Both the position numbers and the translations under genes were made by a program. A DNA stretch of 64,000 nt from positions 553,199 to 617,198 of the forward strand of contig WHUZ01000033.1 of assembly GCA_015179045.1 (NCBI GenBank), read 5' to 3'. Numbering within the stretch: the first letter of the stretch is position 1; each line of letters opens with the position of its first letter. Shown piece after piece: positions 39,098 to 49,965 of this stretch. The notes beneath the pieces are model-generated. The model was not told the origin of the DNA and made no database searches. It saw nothing but the letters and a program-made list of their open reading frames with translations. Origin of the DNA: Kalaharituber pfeilii. Lineage: Eukaryota; Ascomycota; Pezizomycetes; Pezizales; Pezizaceae.

Positions 39098-42000
39098 ATG
39101 GACCCCTTCACACTTGCAACCGGTATTACAGGATTTCTCGCGATTGCACTCGATGTCGGCAAGATCTTATCGGATTATATCAGCCAGTATAAATCAGCGC
39201 CAACGGATGCCCAGACCCTGCTAGAAGAGATTACAGCTCTGAGCGACATTCTGAAGCAGCTGGTCAAGTTTCTGGAAGAGGAGGATGTCAAACAAGACTT
39301 CCATGAGACCTCGGTTCTATGCCGGGTCATTGACCTCTGCAAGGGTAAAATTACGAGCTTGCGCTCCACTCTAGTGAAGTTGAAAAAGTCCGGTGGTTTT
39401 ACAGACCGCCTCAGATGGCCTTTCCGCAAGCAAGAGTGCATGGATCTAGCCTCAACTTTGCATCACTGTGCTCAGACACTCCAATTTTCACTAACAATTG
39501 CGAATTGGTATTATAGTTTCATTCCAATTTAAATTTGAGTGATTCCAACTGACACACAATTCAAATAGTGAACTGCTTTCGAAAACGTCAAAAGAGGTGA
39601 TTGCGAAACTCTCCGACCAACGACAATGGATGGACAACCTTACATTATCGCTCAGCAACATCCCAGGGTATACAGCAGAAATAAGGGCGACCCTGTTGAG
39701 CCTGCTGTTCAAAATTGACAATATGGCAACAAATGTGCAGGAAATCAAGGACACAGTTCAGAGTTTACATCAAAGTATGGACGGTACGGCTCCACTGCCT
39801 CATCTCCTTGTGCCACTCAAGATACACCTCTGCTAACCCTGGCATTCAGCTGAGAATATGGAGAAGTTGCTCACTTGGTTATCACCACTCGAACCGCACA
39901 AAAGACATCAAGCAGTCCAAGCAAGTCGGGTCAAGGATACAGGAAACTGGCTCTTGCAGAGTGAGCAATTTCGGTTATGGATAGAGGATAAAACGAACCA
40001 ACATCAGTCAAGCCAAGTTCTAGGCTGCTTTGGCGAGCCAGGTGCTGGCAAAACGGTGATTGCGTACGTGTACCATAGAACCTCCTGATCGTGCACTCAA
40101 AGTATTCAGGCTAAAGCCCGCACTACCAAGCTCACTTGTCATCGATTACATCTCTACGACCTTTTCTAGCAGATCACCATTAATTAGAATTATCTTTCTG
40201 TATTGCGACTATCGAGACAAGAAGGAACAAACTCTGGTACACATTCTTGGCAGCTTCGTAAAGCAGCTCACGTCACAATGTATACGTGCCGGAATCCAGC
40301 TATGTGGGCTTGTGCAAAGTGCCTACGAAATAGCTCAGAAAGATCGGAAACCTCTAGATCTTGGGACCGGCATCAACCTCCTGAAAAACCTTATACAAGA
40401 GCTTGGCAATACCTTCATCTTGATTGACGCCCTTGATGAGTTGGAAGAAAGGACAAGAATCGACCTTCTTAGAGTAATTCGTGATATCATGCACTTGAAA
40501 ACGACCTTGCACATCTTCTTTACTGCGAGGCCGCATGTCCAAGAGGAGGTCAATAGCCATCTAAGCATTGAAATAAGAACATTAACCATTGTAGCTCATG
40601 AAGAGGATATTCGCACATACCTAGTACACAAAATTCAGTCTGACAATAAAGATGCTATGAATGACCAGTTGAGCAGAGAAATATTGGAGATATTACCAAA
40701 GAAAGCAGCGGGAATGTAGGCCACCCTTTATAATTATGTATGACTCAATGGATAACATTTCTTGCATAGGTTCTTAATAGCAGCACTACATATCGATATG
40801 ATCCTGAATGAACTCACGATAACCAAGAGGCGGGCTGCTCTTTCCAACTTGCCGCCAGGTCTTGATGCAGCCTACAACGGAACCATAGAGAGGATGCGGG
40901 AATCGCCACGTCAATTTGAACTAGGCATGAAAGTGCTTATGTGGATATACTTAGCTGAAAGGGCGTTGAAATTGATAGAACTTCAACATGCACTGTCAGT
41001 TGAAGATGGAGCCGAGGCATTGGACCCTGACAACTTTCCATCTGAAAGCATCTTACTACACTGCTGCTGTGGGTTGGTGACGGTGGACAACGAGACATCA
41101 ACCGTTCGTCTTGTGCATTATACTCTCCAGGAGTATTTCAACTTGTACAAGGGAAAATACTTTACAGATGGTCATAGCTTGATCGCACGGACCTGTCTGA
41201 CATATCTGAGTTTTCCTGCCCTCGGCCCCAAGCAACTGGAAGATTGGAAGCAGTTGGATCTTGAGATCTTTTCTTGTGAGGTTGAGGATATGATACAAGA
41301 GCTAAAGATGGAGTATGCCTTGTTTGATTATGCAGCTTTTCAATGGGGCAACCACGCACGAAGGCAATGTGATAACGCCACTTGTGATCTTGCTATTACC
41401 CTGCTTCAGCGAGAGAAACCTTCTCTGGGCATTCTAACGCTCCGGTGTACTGAGTGCTCGTACTGGGCCGAGGAGGACTATTGCCGCCTGGGTAGCCTTC
41501 ATGTTGCTACCTTTTTCGGCATTGAGGGCGTCTTCGGCAAATTGCTTCAGGATTCGGATCCGAACGAGGAATCCGGTTGTGGGGGTACAGCATTAGCTTT
41601 TGCGGCCGAGAATGGCCATGAGACCATTGTTCGGATTCTGCTCCAGCACGCGGGTGTTGATGTAAATGCCAGAGGTGATTGGAGTGAAACACCGCTTAAT
41701 CGGGCAGTTAGAAATAGTCATGCGACAATAGTCAATCTGCTTCTTGAGCAAGAGGACATTGATGTCAATATTGGACGCGAATTGTACGATGTGCCGACGA
41801 GGCCACTTCATGTTGCAGTCAGCAACGGCGATGAGTCCGTAATACGCTTACTACTGGACCGACCTGACATTGAGGTGAATGCTGAGGATTACGAAGGTTA
41901 CACACCTTTGCTACTTGCTAGTGAGTTCGGTAATGTGGTCGCAATGCGTTTGATTCTTGAGCGACCGGACATTGAGTTCTCCACATCCAAGTTAGAGGGC

Positions 42001-43326
42001 TTTGAACTGAAAAGGTTTCAAGTAATACTAGACGAAGATATGGATATTAAATTTCGCAATTCGTACGGCGGAATACTACTCCACTTTGCAGTTTTGTGCG
42101 AAAACGAGGACAAAGTCCGCTTCCTGCTCGACCGAAGGGATGTAGATAACACTCTGACCGACAGGAACGGCAAAACACCACTTCACAATGCTGTTCTCTG
42201 CTCTGACGAGGGCATATTCCGCTTACTACTCGACCGTACTGATATAGATATCAATCGGGCCGATAAGGACGGCAAAACACCACTCCATTATGCAGCTGGA
42301 GAGAGTGATAACGAGAGCACAGTCCGCTTACTACTCGACCGCAGCGATATAGATATCAACCTGGCCGATAAGAACGGCAAAATACCACTCCACTATGCAG
42401 CTGGAAAGAGTGATAACGAGAGCACAGTCCGCTTACTACTCGACCGCAGTGATAAAGACATCAATCTGGCCGATAAGGACGGCAAAACACCACTCCACTA
42501 TGCAGCTAACTGTAGTAATAACGAAAGCACAGTCCGCTTACTACTCGACTACAGTGATATAGATATCAATCTGGCCGATAAGGACGGCAAAACACCACTC
42601 CACTATGCAGCTAACTGTAGTAATAACGAAAGCACAGTCCGCTTACTACTCGACTACAGTGATATAGATATCAATCTGGCCGATAAGGACGGCAAAACAC
42701 CACTCCACTATGCAGCTAACTGTAGTAATAACGAAAGCACAGTCCGCTTACTACTCGACTACAGTGATATAGATATCAATCTGGCCGATAAGGACGGCCA
42801 AACACCACTCCACTATGCAGCTAGACAGAGTAATAATGAGAGCACAGTCCGCTTACTACTCGACCGCAGTGATGAAGATATCAATCTGGCCGATAAGGAC
42901 GGCCAAACACCACTCCACTATGCAGCAGCTGCATGGGGAAATGACGGGAGCACAGTCCGCTTACTACTCGACCGTAGTGATGAAGATATCAATCTGGCAG
43001 ATAAGGACGGCAAAACACCACTCCACCATGCAGCTAAGCAGAATAATAATGAGAGCACAGTCCGCTTACTACTCGACCGCAGTGATAAAGACATCAATCT
43101 GGCCGATAAGGACGGCAAAACACCACTCCACTATGCAGCTAACTGTAGTAATAACGAAAGCACAGTCCGCTTACTACTCGACTGCAGTGATATAGATATC
43201 AATCGGGCCGATAAGGACGGCCAAACACCACTCCATTATGCAGCTGGGAGCACAGTCCACAAAAACACCACTCTACTGTGTAGTTGGAAGGGATGGCACC
43301 GTTTGCTTACTACTCAGCCGAAGTGA
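39098..43326 (+). CDS. NLR2: helical N-domain / NACHT / ankyrin STAND protein
   Basis: Best-preserved NLR of the window; such proteins sense non-self through variable repeats and signal through the N-terminal domain. Exons 39098-39507, 39569-39783, 39850-40063, 40110-40715 and 40770-43326 join in phase, giving about 1333 aa. Residues 1-208 form a helical N-terminal domain resembling the fungal HeLo-like or STAND N-domains (MDPFTLATGITGFLAIALDV). P-loop GEPGAGKT is near residue 270, followed by FLYCDYRD and the Walker-B-like FILIDALDEL near 385. A winged-helix region (FLIAALHIDMILNELTITKR) starts at about 482. Ankyrin repeats run from about 725 to the end, diverged first, then near-identical DINLADKDGKTPLHYAA units. 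Near 43255 a deletion inside a repeat shifts frame and stops at 43326; six or seven more repeats follow out of frame. No transmembrane segment is evident. It could be functional with the shorter array. Confidence 0.85.
42451..42765 (+). repeat. three consecutive 105-bp ankyrin units
   Basis: Units start at 42451, 42556 and 42661. The second and third are identical over 105 bp and the first differs only at its first few bases. Each encodes 35 residues ending STVRLLLDYS. This shows very recent tandem duplication or gene conversion within the coding array. Confidence 0.95.
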
Positions 43327-43738
43327 TATAGATATCAATCTGGCCGATAAGGACGGCAAAACACCACTCCACTGTGCAGTTGAACGGAGGAGTAAGAGCA
43401 CAGTCCGCTTACTACTCGACCACAGCGATATAGATATCAATCTGGCCGATAAGGACGGCAAAACACCACTCCACTATGCAGCTGAGGTTCATAATAACGA
43501 GAGCACAGTCCGCTTACTACTCGACCACAGCGATATAGATATCAATCTGGCCGATAAGGACGGCAAAACACCACTCCACTGTGCAGTTGAACGGAGGAGT
43601 AAGAGCACAGTCCGCTTACTACTCGACCACAGCGATATAGATATCAATCTGGCCGATAAGGACGGCAAAACACCACTCCACTATGCAGCTGAGGTTCATA
43701 ATAACGAGAGCACAGTCCGCTTACTACTCGACCACAGC
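43325..43738 (+). repeat. higher-order 207-bp ankyrin duplication
   Basis: A 207-bp block made of a 102-bp unit (CAVERRSKSTV) and a 105-bp unit (YAAEVHNNESTV) is repeated twice in tandem, without visible differences (43325-43531 and 43532-43738). It lies in the out-of-frame part of NLR2. Confidence 0.93.
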
Positions 43739-44140
43739 GATATAGATATCAATCTGGCCGATAAGGACGGCAAAACACCACTCCACTATACAGCTGAGCG
43801 GATTTATAACGAGAGCACAGTCCGCTTACTACTCGACCGCAGCGATATAGATATCAATTTGGCCGATAAGGACGGCAAAACACCACTCTACTACGCAGTT
43901 GAAAGGAATAACACCTGGAGTGAAGTATTGCGCCGCGAGGTCGTAGTCCGCTTACTACTCGAGCGAAGTGATATAGATATCAATCTGGCCGATAAAAAGG
44001 GCACAACACCACTATCATTGGCAATTGAAAAAGGACGCCATACCGTAGCTCGATTAATCCGTGATCGAATCAGGCAATCCAACACGCAGCTGTCATATTC
44101 CTCTGGCCGGAAACGAAAGCTGAGCAAGGTCACAACTTAG
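43327..44140 (+). pseudogene. NLR2 distal ankyrin array, out of frame
   Basis: The open frame from 43238 to 44140 continues the ankyrin array and ends with the conserved C-terminus RKRKLSKVTT shared with NLR1. It is separated from the main NLR2 frame by a deletion near 43255 (after GCAGCTGGGAGCACAGTCC) that joins two repeats unequally. An intact allele would add about 270 residues. Confidence 0.85.
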
Positions 44141-44470
44141 GTGCTAGTCTTTCAGAATTCTTTCTCTTGTTCAGATATAGTCGGGATGCTGTTGAGGGTT
44201 GCGTATATCGACATTCTAAGTTGAATCTTTCTATGACTGTCAACAGTAAATGTTTCTAGTTGTACTTGTTCCAATTTCATTTCTCCATTTGATTTTCTGT
44301 TCATGTAGTTTCGCTCTTTAGCTTCCTAGGACCAGGAATCGCGGCCACTCGTCGTCAGTACTGCTGGTTACGCCTCGCGCCGGATTGAACCCAGTCGCAT
44401 TTGATAATCAATTGATATAGCTTGCGCCTAGGCTAATGGGCTGAAGTGCCACGTAGTCCTGCAACCTGAG
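44141..44470 (+). repeat. NLR2 3' flank and module edge
   Basis: Shared with 18062-18093 plus 18284-18590; contains the edge at 44333-44364. Left border of the block duplicated at 18296-24350. Confidence 0.8.
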
Positions 44471-44708
44471 CTTAACTTAACAAGTATGACAGGTCTCTCT
44501 CGCCAGCATTGAATTTGATAGATATGACAGGTCCGGCCCGATGGCATGAGATATGCCAGAGCGAGTCGAATTTAATAGATATGGCAGGTCCGGCCCCACG
44601 GCCTCAGGTGAGGAAGAATAACCTCAATTTTACAGGCATAGCAGGCCCCACCTACCGGCGTGAGATGAGGTAGAGTGAGCTGAATTTGACAGGCATAGAA
44701 CTTGAAGT
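44471..44708 (-). repeat. 57-bp minisatellite, antisense
   Basis: Four units, matching 18600-18900 without the LINE-B tail found there. Confidence 0.88.
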
Positions 44709-44813
44709 CAATGAATCCAACAGGCCAGGCCAGGCCAGGCCACTGAGAATACCGGCCTTGACCGGTCCAGGCGGTATCAGTCCAATGCAGATCACGGCCT
44801 CTTGGATTCATTG
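44709..44813. mobile_element. hAT-B micro-MITE (105 bp)
   Basis: Both hAT-B termini (CAATGAATCCAACAGGCC and CTTGGATTCATTG) around a 70-bp GGCC remnant. The flanks (TTGAAGT and GTTGCAGG) do not form a duplication, so it probably arose by recombination between two copies. Confidence 0.75.
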
Positions 44814-45028
44814 GTTGCAGGCCCAACGTGATGGCGTACAATGAGCTTTTTTTTTTTTTTTTTTTTTATCACGTGACCCCGCATGCAGCTATTCGCCATG
44901 GCAGGGCCCCTGGGTCTAGAACCCTCAAAGCCCGGAGGCAGGCTTACCTAACTACCCTTCCACCGCCACCTCTACAAACGAAAAACTCGACCCCTCCCCG
45001 CCCCACCTCCCCAGGGCGATAAAAATAG

Positions 45029-47952
45029 CTACGCTTTACCTCCACCACCACCTTCGAACAAACGAAAATTCACCCCCTCCCCTACACCTTCAACGACCCG
45101 AAAAATTCTCCCAGCACATCCACCGCCTCCCCGTTCTCTTGCAAGATATTCCAGCCACTTCTTTTCGTCCGTATCCTCCCACTTCTCCCACCCTTCCGGG
45201 TAGTCCACCCCGTCACACCTGAATGCCAGGTGGTCTGCCCTCTGTCTCTGGCCACACTCACACCTGCTCCCCTCCTCCGCCTTCCCTATTTTGATCTCCC
45301 ACTCCTTTCCCATCCCCTTACCCGTCCTCAACCTGGTGAAGGCAGTGGCTGCTCCTCTGCCCCACCTCATCACCGAGCCCCCTCCATACCCCACTTCCCT
45401 CTAACAACGTGACCCACGAGAGGGTAATACGATGCGTAGCGGAAGAATAAGGATAACGGGGCAAGCGCTATAGAGAAAGATAATGGTGCAAACGGAGGCA
45501 GCAATGGAGTGGAGGCACGGAGGAAGGTAACGAGGAGAGGAGTTGAGCGACTCTATGGTATTAAGTGGGTGCGGGTTTCCGCAGACTATATACACAGAAA
45601 GCGAGACGACTATACCCAAATGGTAGCCGTAGATATAGGCAACAAACTTGTACAGTTTCGTAAAGAAAAGACGAAGTAAAACAAGCTGTATGCGAGTTCG
45701 AAACAAATCCCAGCTGAATGTGATATCCGAAGTAATTCCGTAAATAAATGAAAGAATTAATATACGAGATAAACATAGCAACCATCCATGTAAACGACAT
45801 GTGAAACGAAGATAAGAAAGAATTAAGCCAATAAAACAATAACAGAACGTGTATGTCGTGATAATAGAAGGCGGGATCAGACTGTCCGTTTTGACACCCT
45901 CCTCTCCGCTGCGCGCAGTTTTTTCCACTTCTGGCGCAAACCTCCTTCTGTCACCACTGACTTCCCTATCCTGTCCGCCGCCTTTTTTGCTTCGACGTCC
46001 GCCGCCTCATTGCCAGCGATACCGATGTGCGCTTTCACCCACATCAGCTTGACGTCCCCCCTTTCTTTTTCCTCTCCGCCACCGCATCCACCACTCTCCT
46101 CAGGTCTCCAGTTCGTGCTTTCCCTAGTCTCCCCGCCTTCCTCACCGCCGCAATTGCTGTCTGTGAGTCAGTTAGGATGACCAGGTTCGCCAGTGCCGGT
46201 GCCGCCTTCTCTATCCCCTTTCTCATCCCCTTCACTTCTCCATCCCATACCGTCGCTCCCGTCCCCATTTCTTCACCCCCTCCGCCATCCCATTTCCAAA
46301 AACCCCCTCCCACTCTCCCCTTCTCATTCATACTACCATCTGTGTACACTGCCCCCGCCCCTTGCGTCGCCCAGAAGATTGAAGACTCCCACTCCTCCAC
46401 GCTTCCCCCCTTGCGTGCTTCTCTCGTCACTTCTTCCACCTCCACTCTCGCACATCTCCCTCCCCATGATACTTCGTCTACCCCCTCCGGCATAACGAAG
46501 CTAACCATACTCTGCACTCTCCCCGCCACCGACTCAAACCCGTCCTTCTTCTGTGTCACCCATCCCACGCTCCAATCCTTCCAATCTCTGCCCCGCTCCT
46601 CCGCGTCTCCCTCCCCTCTGAAGTCTGCCGTCCAAATGTCCCCGCAGCCCTCCGGATCCCCCATGCTTCTTGCCACCAGCCTCGCCTGTGCGGCGCCTAG
46701 TGCTGTCTCTGCACTTTCCACTCCGGCAATCCAGTTAACCTTCTGAATCGCTGCTCCGTGGACCGCGCCTGTGGCCTTCTTCAGTACCTGGTACTGAATT
46801 TTCTCCATTTCTCTCCTCCACTCCTTCTGACCGCGCCATCCAATCTCCGACCCCCACATCATCACCGCTCTTATCATCCCCGTATACAGCTGCCGCCAGC
46901 TCCTCGAGCTCATACCCCATTGCCCCGCGCCTAATCCCATCATCGCCCCCGTGAGTCTTCTCGCCTTCTCCACCCTCGCCTTCCAATGGAAGTCGAATTC
47001 GAGTGTCGAATCGCAGATCACTCCCAGCCACTTCACTCTTTCCACTTCCCTTCTTCTCCTCTTCCCCTTGCCGAACACAATGTCCTCGTGTTTCGCCGGC
47101 TCCAGCGGTACCCCCTTCTCTTCTGCCACTCTCTTCACTATATTCTTCACCTTCACCCTTAGTCTTTCTTGATCTAAGCCCCCCCCCCCCCCCAATCCCA
47201 CACCGTGACATTTATGTCGTCCACATATGAGGGTACCTCACACTCCGCTTCCGGGATTTGGACCCTCAACGTCTCTTCCACCTCCTCCAGTATTGGCGCC
47301 AGCCAAATCAGGAAAATCACCGGCGACAGCGGGGACCCTTACAGTACCCCCACGTTCGCCTTTCCCTCCCCTCTTACCTGCCCATCCCATTCTACTGTGA
47401 ACCTCCTCGCCCTAAAGAAGCCCTTCAACCATCGTGCTGCCTGTCTGTCCCCTTCAATTCTCCTCATCACCTCCTCCCCCTAACATTATTAAAGCCTCCT
47501 CTCAACGTCATCTAGGCTCCATATCGCACCCCCTTCCTCGCCAGACACCTTTGCGTCTTGGTTACCGCCCTCATCATGGCCTCCGCTGCATTTCGTCCCT
47601 TCCATCCTCCAAACTGATGTGGGTGAAGGAGTTGATCCGCAATCTGGAGCTCCCCCGCAACCACCTTCTCTCCCAATTTCGCCACGCAGTTGATCAAGTT
47701 TATTGGCCTCCACCCCTTCACCTGAGTTTTGTCTTTCCCTGGTTTCGGGATCATCACCACCTTGCTCAGCTGCCACTCCTCCGGCGTCCTTCCCTTCGCC
47801 ATCTCCTCTGCCAGCTGTGTCAAGACCTGGTTTCCCAACGGAGTCTTCATCACTAGCTTCAGTAGCTTGTATGATACCCTATCCGGACCCGGTGCCGACA
47901 CATTGCTTGTCCCCTTCCCCGCCTCGTTCAACTTGTCTACCAGCTCTCCCAC
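45029..47952 (-). pseudogene. LINE-B ORF2 (reverse transcriptase, RNase H, Cys/His end), copy B
   Basis: Minus-strand polymerase starting in the RT domain (SAPGPDRVSYKLLK, WRPINLINCVAKLGE, HQFGGWKGRNAAEA). A frameshift and stop separate it from the YVDD part (SYVDDINVTVW, at about 47210) and a 385-codon frame with VKWLGVICDSTLEF, the thumb, and RNase H (VYTDGSMNEKG, LTDSQTAIAA). After the solo LTR (45402-45896) the C-terminus continues with GYGGGSVMRWGRG and the Cys/His motif CECGQRQRADHLAFRC, ending FEGGGGGKA. It polymerises and degrades the RNA strand during target-primed reverse transcription. Disabled by frameshifts and truncation. Confidence 0.88.
45402..45896 (-). mobile_element. solo LTR (495 bp) inside LINE-B
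   Basis: Insertion absent from LINE-B copy A (about 19045). It is flanked by a perfect 5-bp duplication CCCTC (45397-45401 and 45897-45901). On the minus strand it starts TGTCAAAACGGACAG and ends CACGTTGTTA. A 5-bp duplication and TG start fit an LTR; the TA end is atypical. It is A/T-rich relative to LINE-B and has no credible ORF. Confidence 0.75.
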
Positions 47953-47954
47953 CT

Positions 47955-48129
47955 GCGTACAATGAGCTGAGTTTGACAGGTATGGCAGGTCCGGCCGGAC
48001 AGCGTGAGATGAGGTAAAATTTGACAGGTATGGCAGATCCGAGCCGACGGCGTGAGGTGAGGTACAATGAGCTCAATTTCACACGAATTGCATACCTGAC
48101 TTGACGGCATGAGCTGAATTTGACACGTA
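47955..48129 (-). repeat. 57-bp minisatellite, antisense
   Basis: Uninterrupted version of 21173-21249 plus 23380-23480; serves as the empty site for LINE-A 21250-23379. Confidence 0.88.
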
Positions 48130-48974
48130 CTGTGTTTCACCACATCTCGACGCACACCACAATTCGACGCACTTTCCCACCAAAACTAGCCACGCAGAAG
48201 AGCGTGTACCTCAACCACTAGAGCAGAATTTTGTAAGCGCTATTTAGAGACAGTAAATAAATACTTGTTCTTCATGTTTAGCACCTCTGTCTGCTCAAAG
48301 CAAGCATTCTCAAGGAATTATGGCACCGCGAAATTTGTAACAATGTCTTGGCATCTATTTGTATGTGATTCTCATACAATATTTCAACGGACTGAACATA
48401 CTATTCTTTGTTAGCACTATCACACCAATGGCAATTGTCTTGTGATCAAAGGGCCTCCCCTAGTTGTAGATTGATTCACTTGATTTTATTCAGTCCATTT
48501 TAATATATTGCATAGTTGGCATGCTGATATATATTTTCAGGTGCTCTTCCGATATTATTCATATGCAATAATTCTATGGGAATGAAAATATTTTGAACAG
48601 CTCAACAATTACTTCAAGGATTATGTTGATGCCATTCATGTATATCTCCTTAGTGATAGGTTATCCAAATGAAATGTTTAAATATTTTATTGAATTAATT
48701 GCAGGTGCAATGGGTAGATTTCCATATCTGCAATTTTACTGCAAAAATATATGCCAAGACTGATGTAAAAATGTGCAGAGATATAATTCATTCATAACTA
48801 CCTATTTTAAGAAGTAGAGATGCAGGATCTGAAGAATGATGCTTGCTTTAAGCCTCCTGAAAGGCGCATGGAAAAGTAGGTTCTGTGCGTGGGGATATAC
48901 AGGTTCTCATCCGCTCAGTTTTGGTGGGAAAGTGCGTCGAATTTTGGTGTGCGTCGAGATGTGGTGAAACACAG
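48130..48974. mobile_element. TA-flanked TIR element (MITE-like, 845 bp)
   Basis: TIRs of about 57 bp with roughly one mismatch, starting CTGTGTTTCACCACATCTCG, flanked by TA (48128-48129 and 48975-48976). Absent from the duplicate block (about 23474-23482). The interior is A/T-rich, with no open frame of note. TA duplication suggests Tc1/mariner-type mobilisation. Confidence 0.88.
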
Positions 48975-48976
48975 TA

Positions 48977-49836
48977 TAGCTGGCCCGACCGATGGTGCAA
49001 GATGAGATGGAGTGAGTTGAATTTGACAGGCATGGCCGGCCCCAGCCATTTCAGTAGCCATTTCGGTAGCCATTTCAGCAGCCATTTCGGCAGCAGTTCC
49101 AGCAGCCATTTCAGTAGCCATTTCAGTAGCCATTTCAGCGCCCATTTCAGGTGCCATTTCATCAGCCATTTCGGTAGCCATTTCAGTAGCCATTTCAGTA
49201 GCCATTTCGGCAGCCATCTCGGCGGCCATTTTGGCAGCCATTTCGGCAGCCATTTCGACAGCCATTTCAAGAGTCGTTTTGGTAGTCATTTCCATAGCCA
49301 TTTCATTATCCCTTTTAGTAGCCATTTTAGTAGCCATTTCGATAGCCATTTCAGCAGCAATTTCAGCAGCAATTTCAGTAGCTATTGAAGTAGCTATTGC
49401 AGCGGCCATTTCAGCTGTCATTTCATCAGCTATTTCGGTAGCCGTTTCAGTAACCCTTTCAGCAGCCATTTCAGCGGCCGTTTCAACAACCATTTCAATA
49501 GTCGTTTCGGCTGCCATTTCGGCTGCCATTTCGGTAGCCGACAGTTGTTCTGAGCCGACAGTTGTTCTGAGCCGACGTCGGGTCTTGGCATTTTCACCTC
49601 ATTGGGACGAAAAACACTGGGCAGCTTGTAACCAACCCATACACTCATCAGCAAGCTGAGTTCGCTCCTGGGCATTCTAGAAGTTTACTCAATGCAAGAG
49701 AAATACCTGGAGCATATCCAGTAATTTTCCTAGAAGAAATTTTGTGCCCATAGAAATATACTTGCAATTACAAATCTTCATTCTTACATATAGAAATCTA
49801 AAGGGAAGCATACAAAATTATTAATATATGCTACCT
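48977..49836 (-). repeat. 57-bp unit, 12-bp minisatellite, module edge
   Basis: Parallels 23480-24330, with about 40 antisense 12-mers (49046-49540) and the CTGAGTTCGCTCCTGGGC edge (near 49672), then unique sequence to the TAGTA target at 49837. Confidence 0.88.
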
Positions 49837-49965
49837 TAGTAGCGGTGGTCATCAATTATCTACAGTAAAGTAAATGGAACATTTGTACATTAGCCGCGTC
49901 TTGGCAACGATGCCCATTGGCTATGTTCCGCCCTGAAATGTAAAGTAAGGTACACTATCACAGTA

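Larger units (their letters stand above)
44848..47954 (-). mobile_element. LINE-B element, 5'-truncated, with solo LTR inside
   Basis: Flanked by a perfect 14-bp duplication GCGTACAATGAGCT (44834-44847 and 47955-47968). The 3' end (antisense at 44848-44930) is poly(A) preceded by GCATGCGGGGTCACGTGA, identical to the LINE-B tail retroposons. This links those tails to a source element. ORF2 covers 45029-47952, truncated within RT. Confidence 0.93.

Noticed and set aside
45401..45928. 175-residue ORF with possible membrane segments
   Set aside because: Lies within the solo LTR 45402-45896 and crosses its boundary into LINE-B; A/T-rich composition explains the hydrophobic codons.
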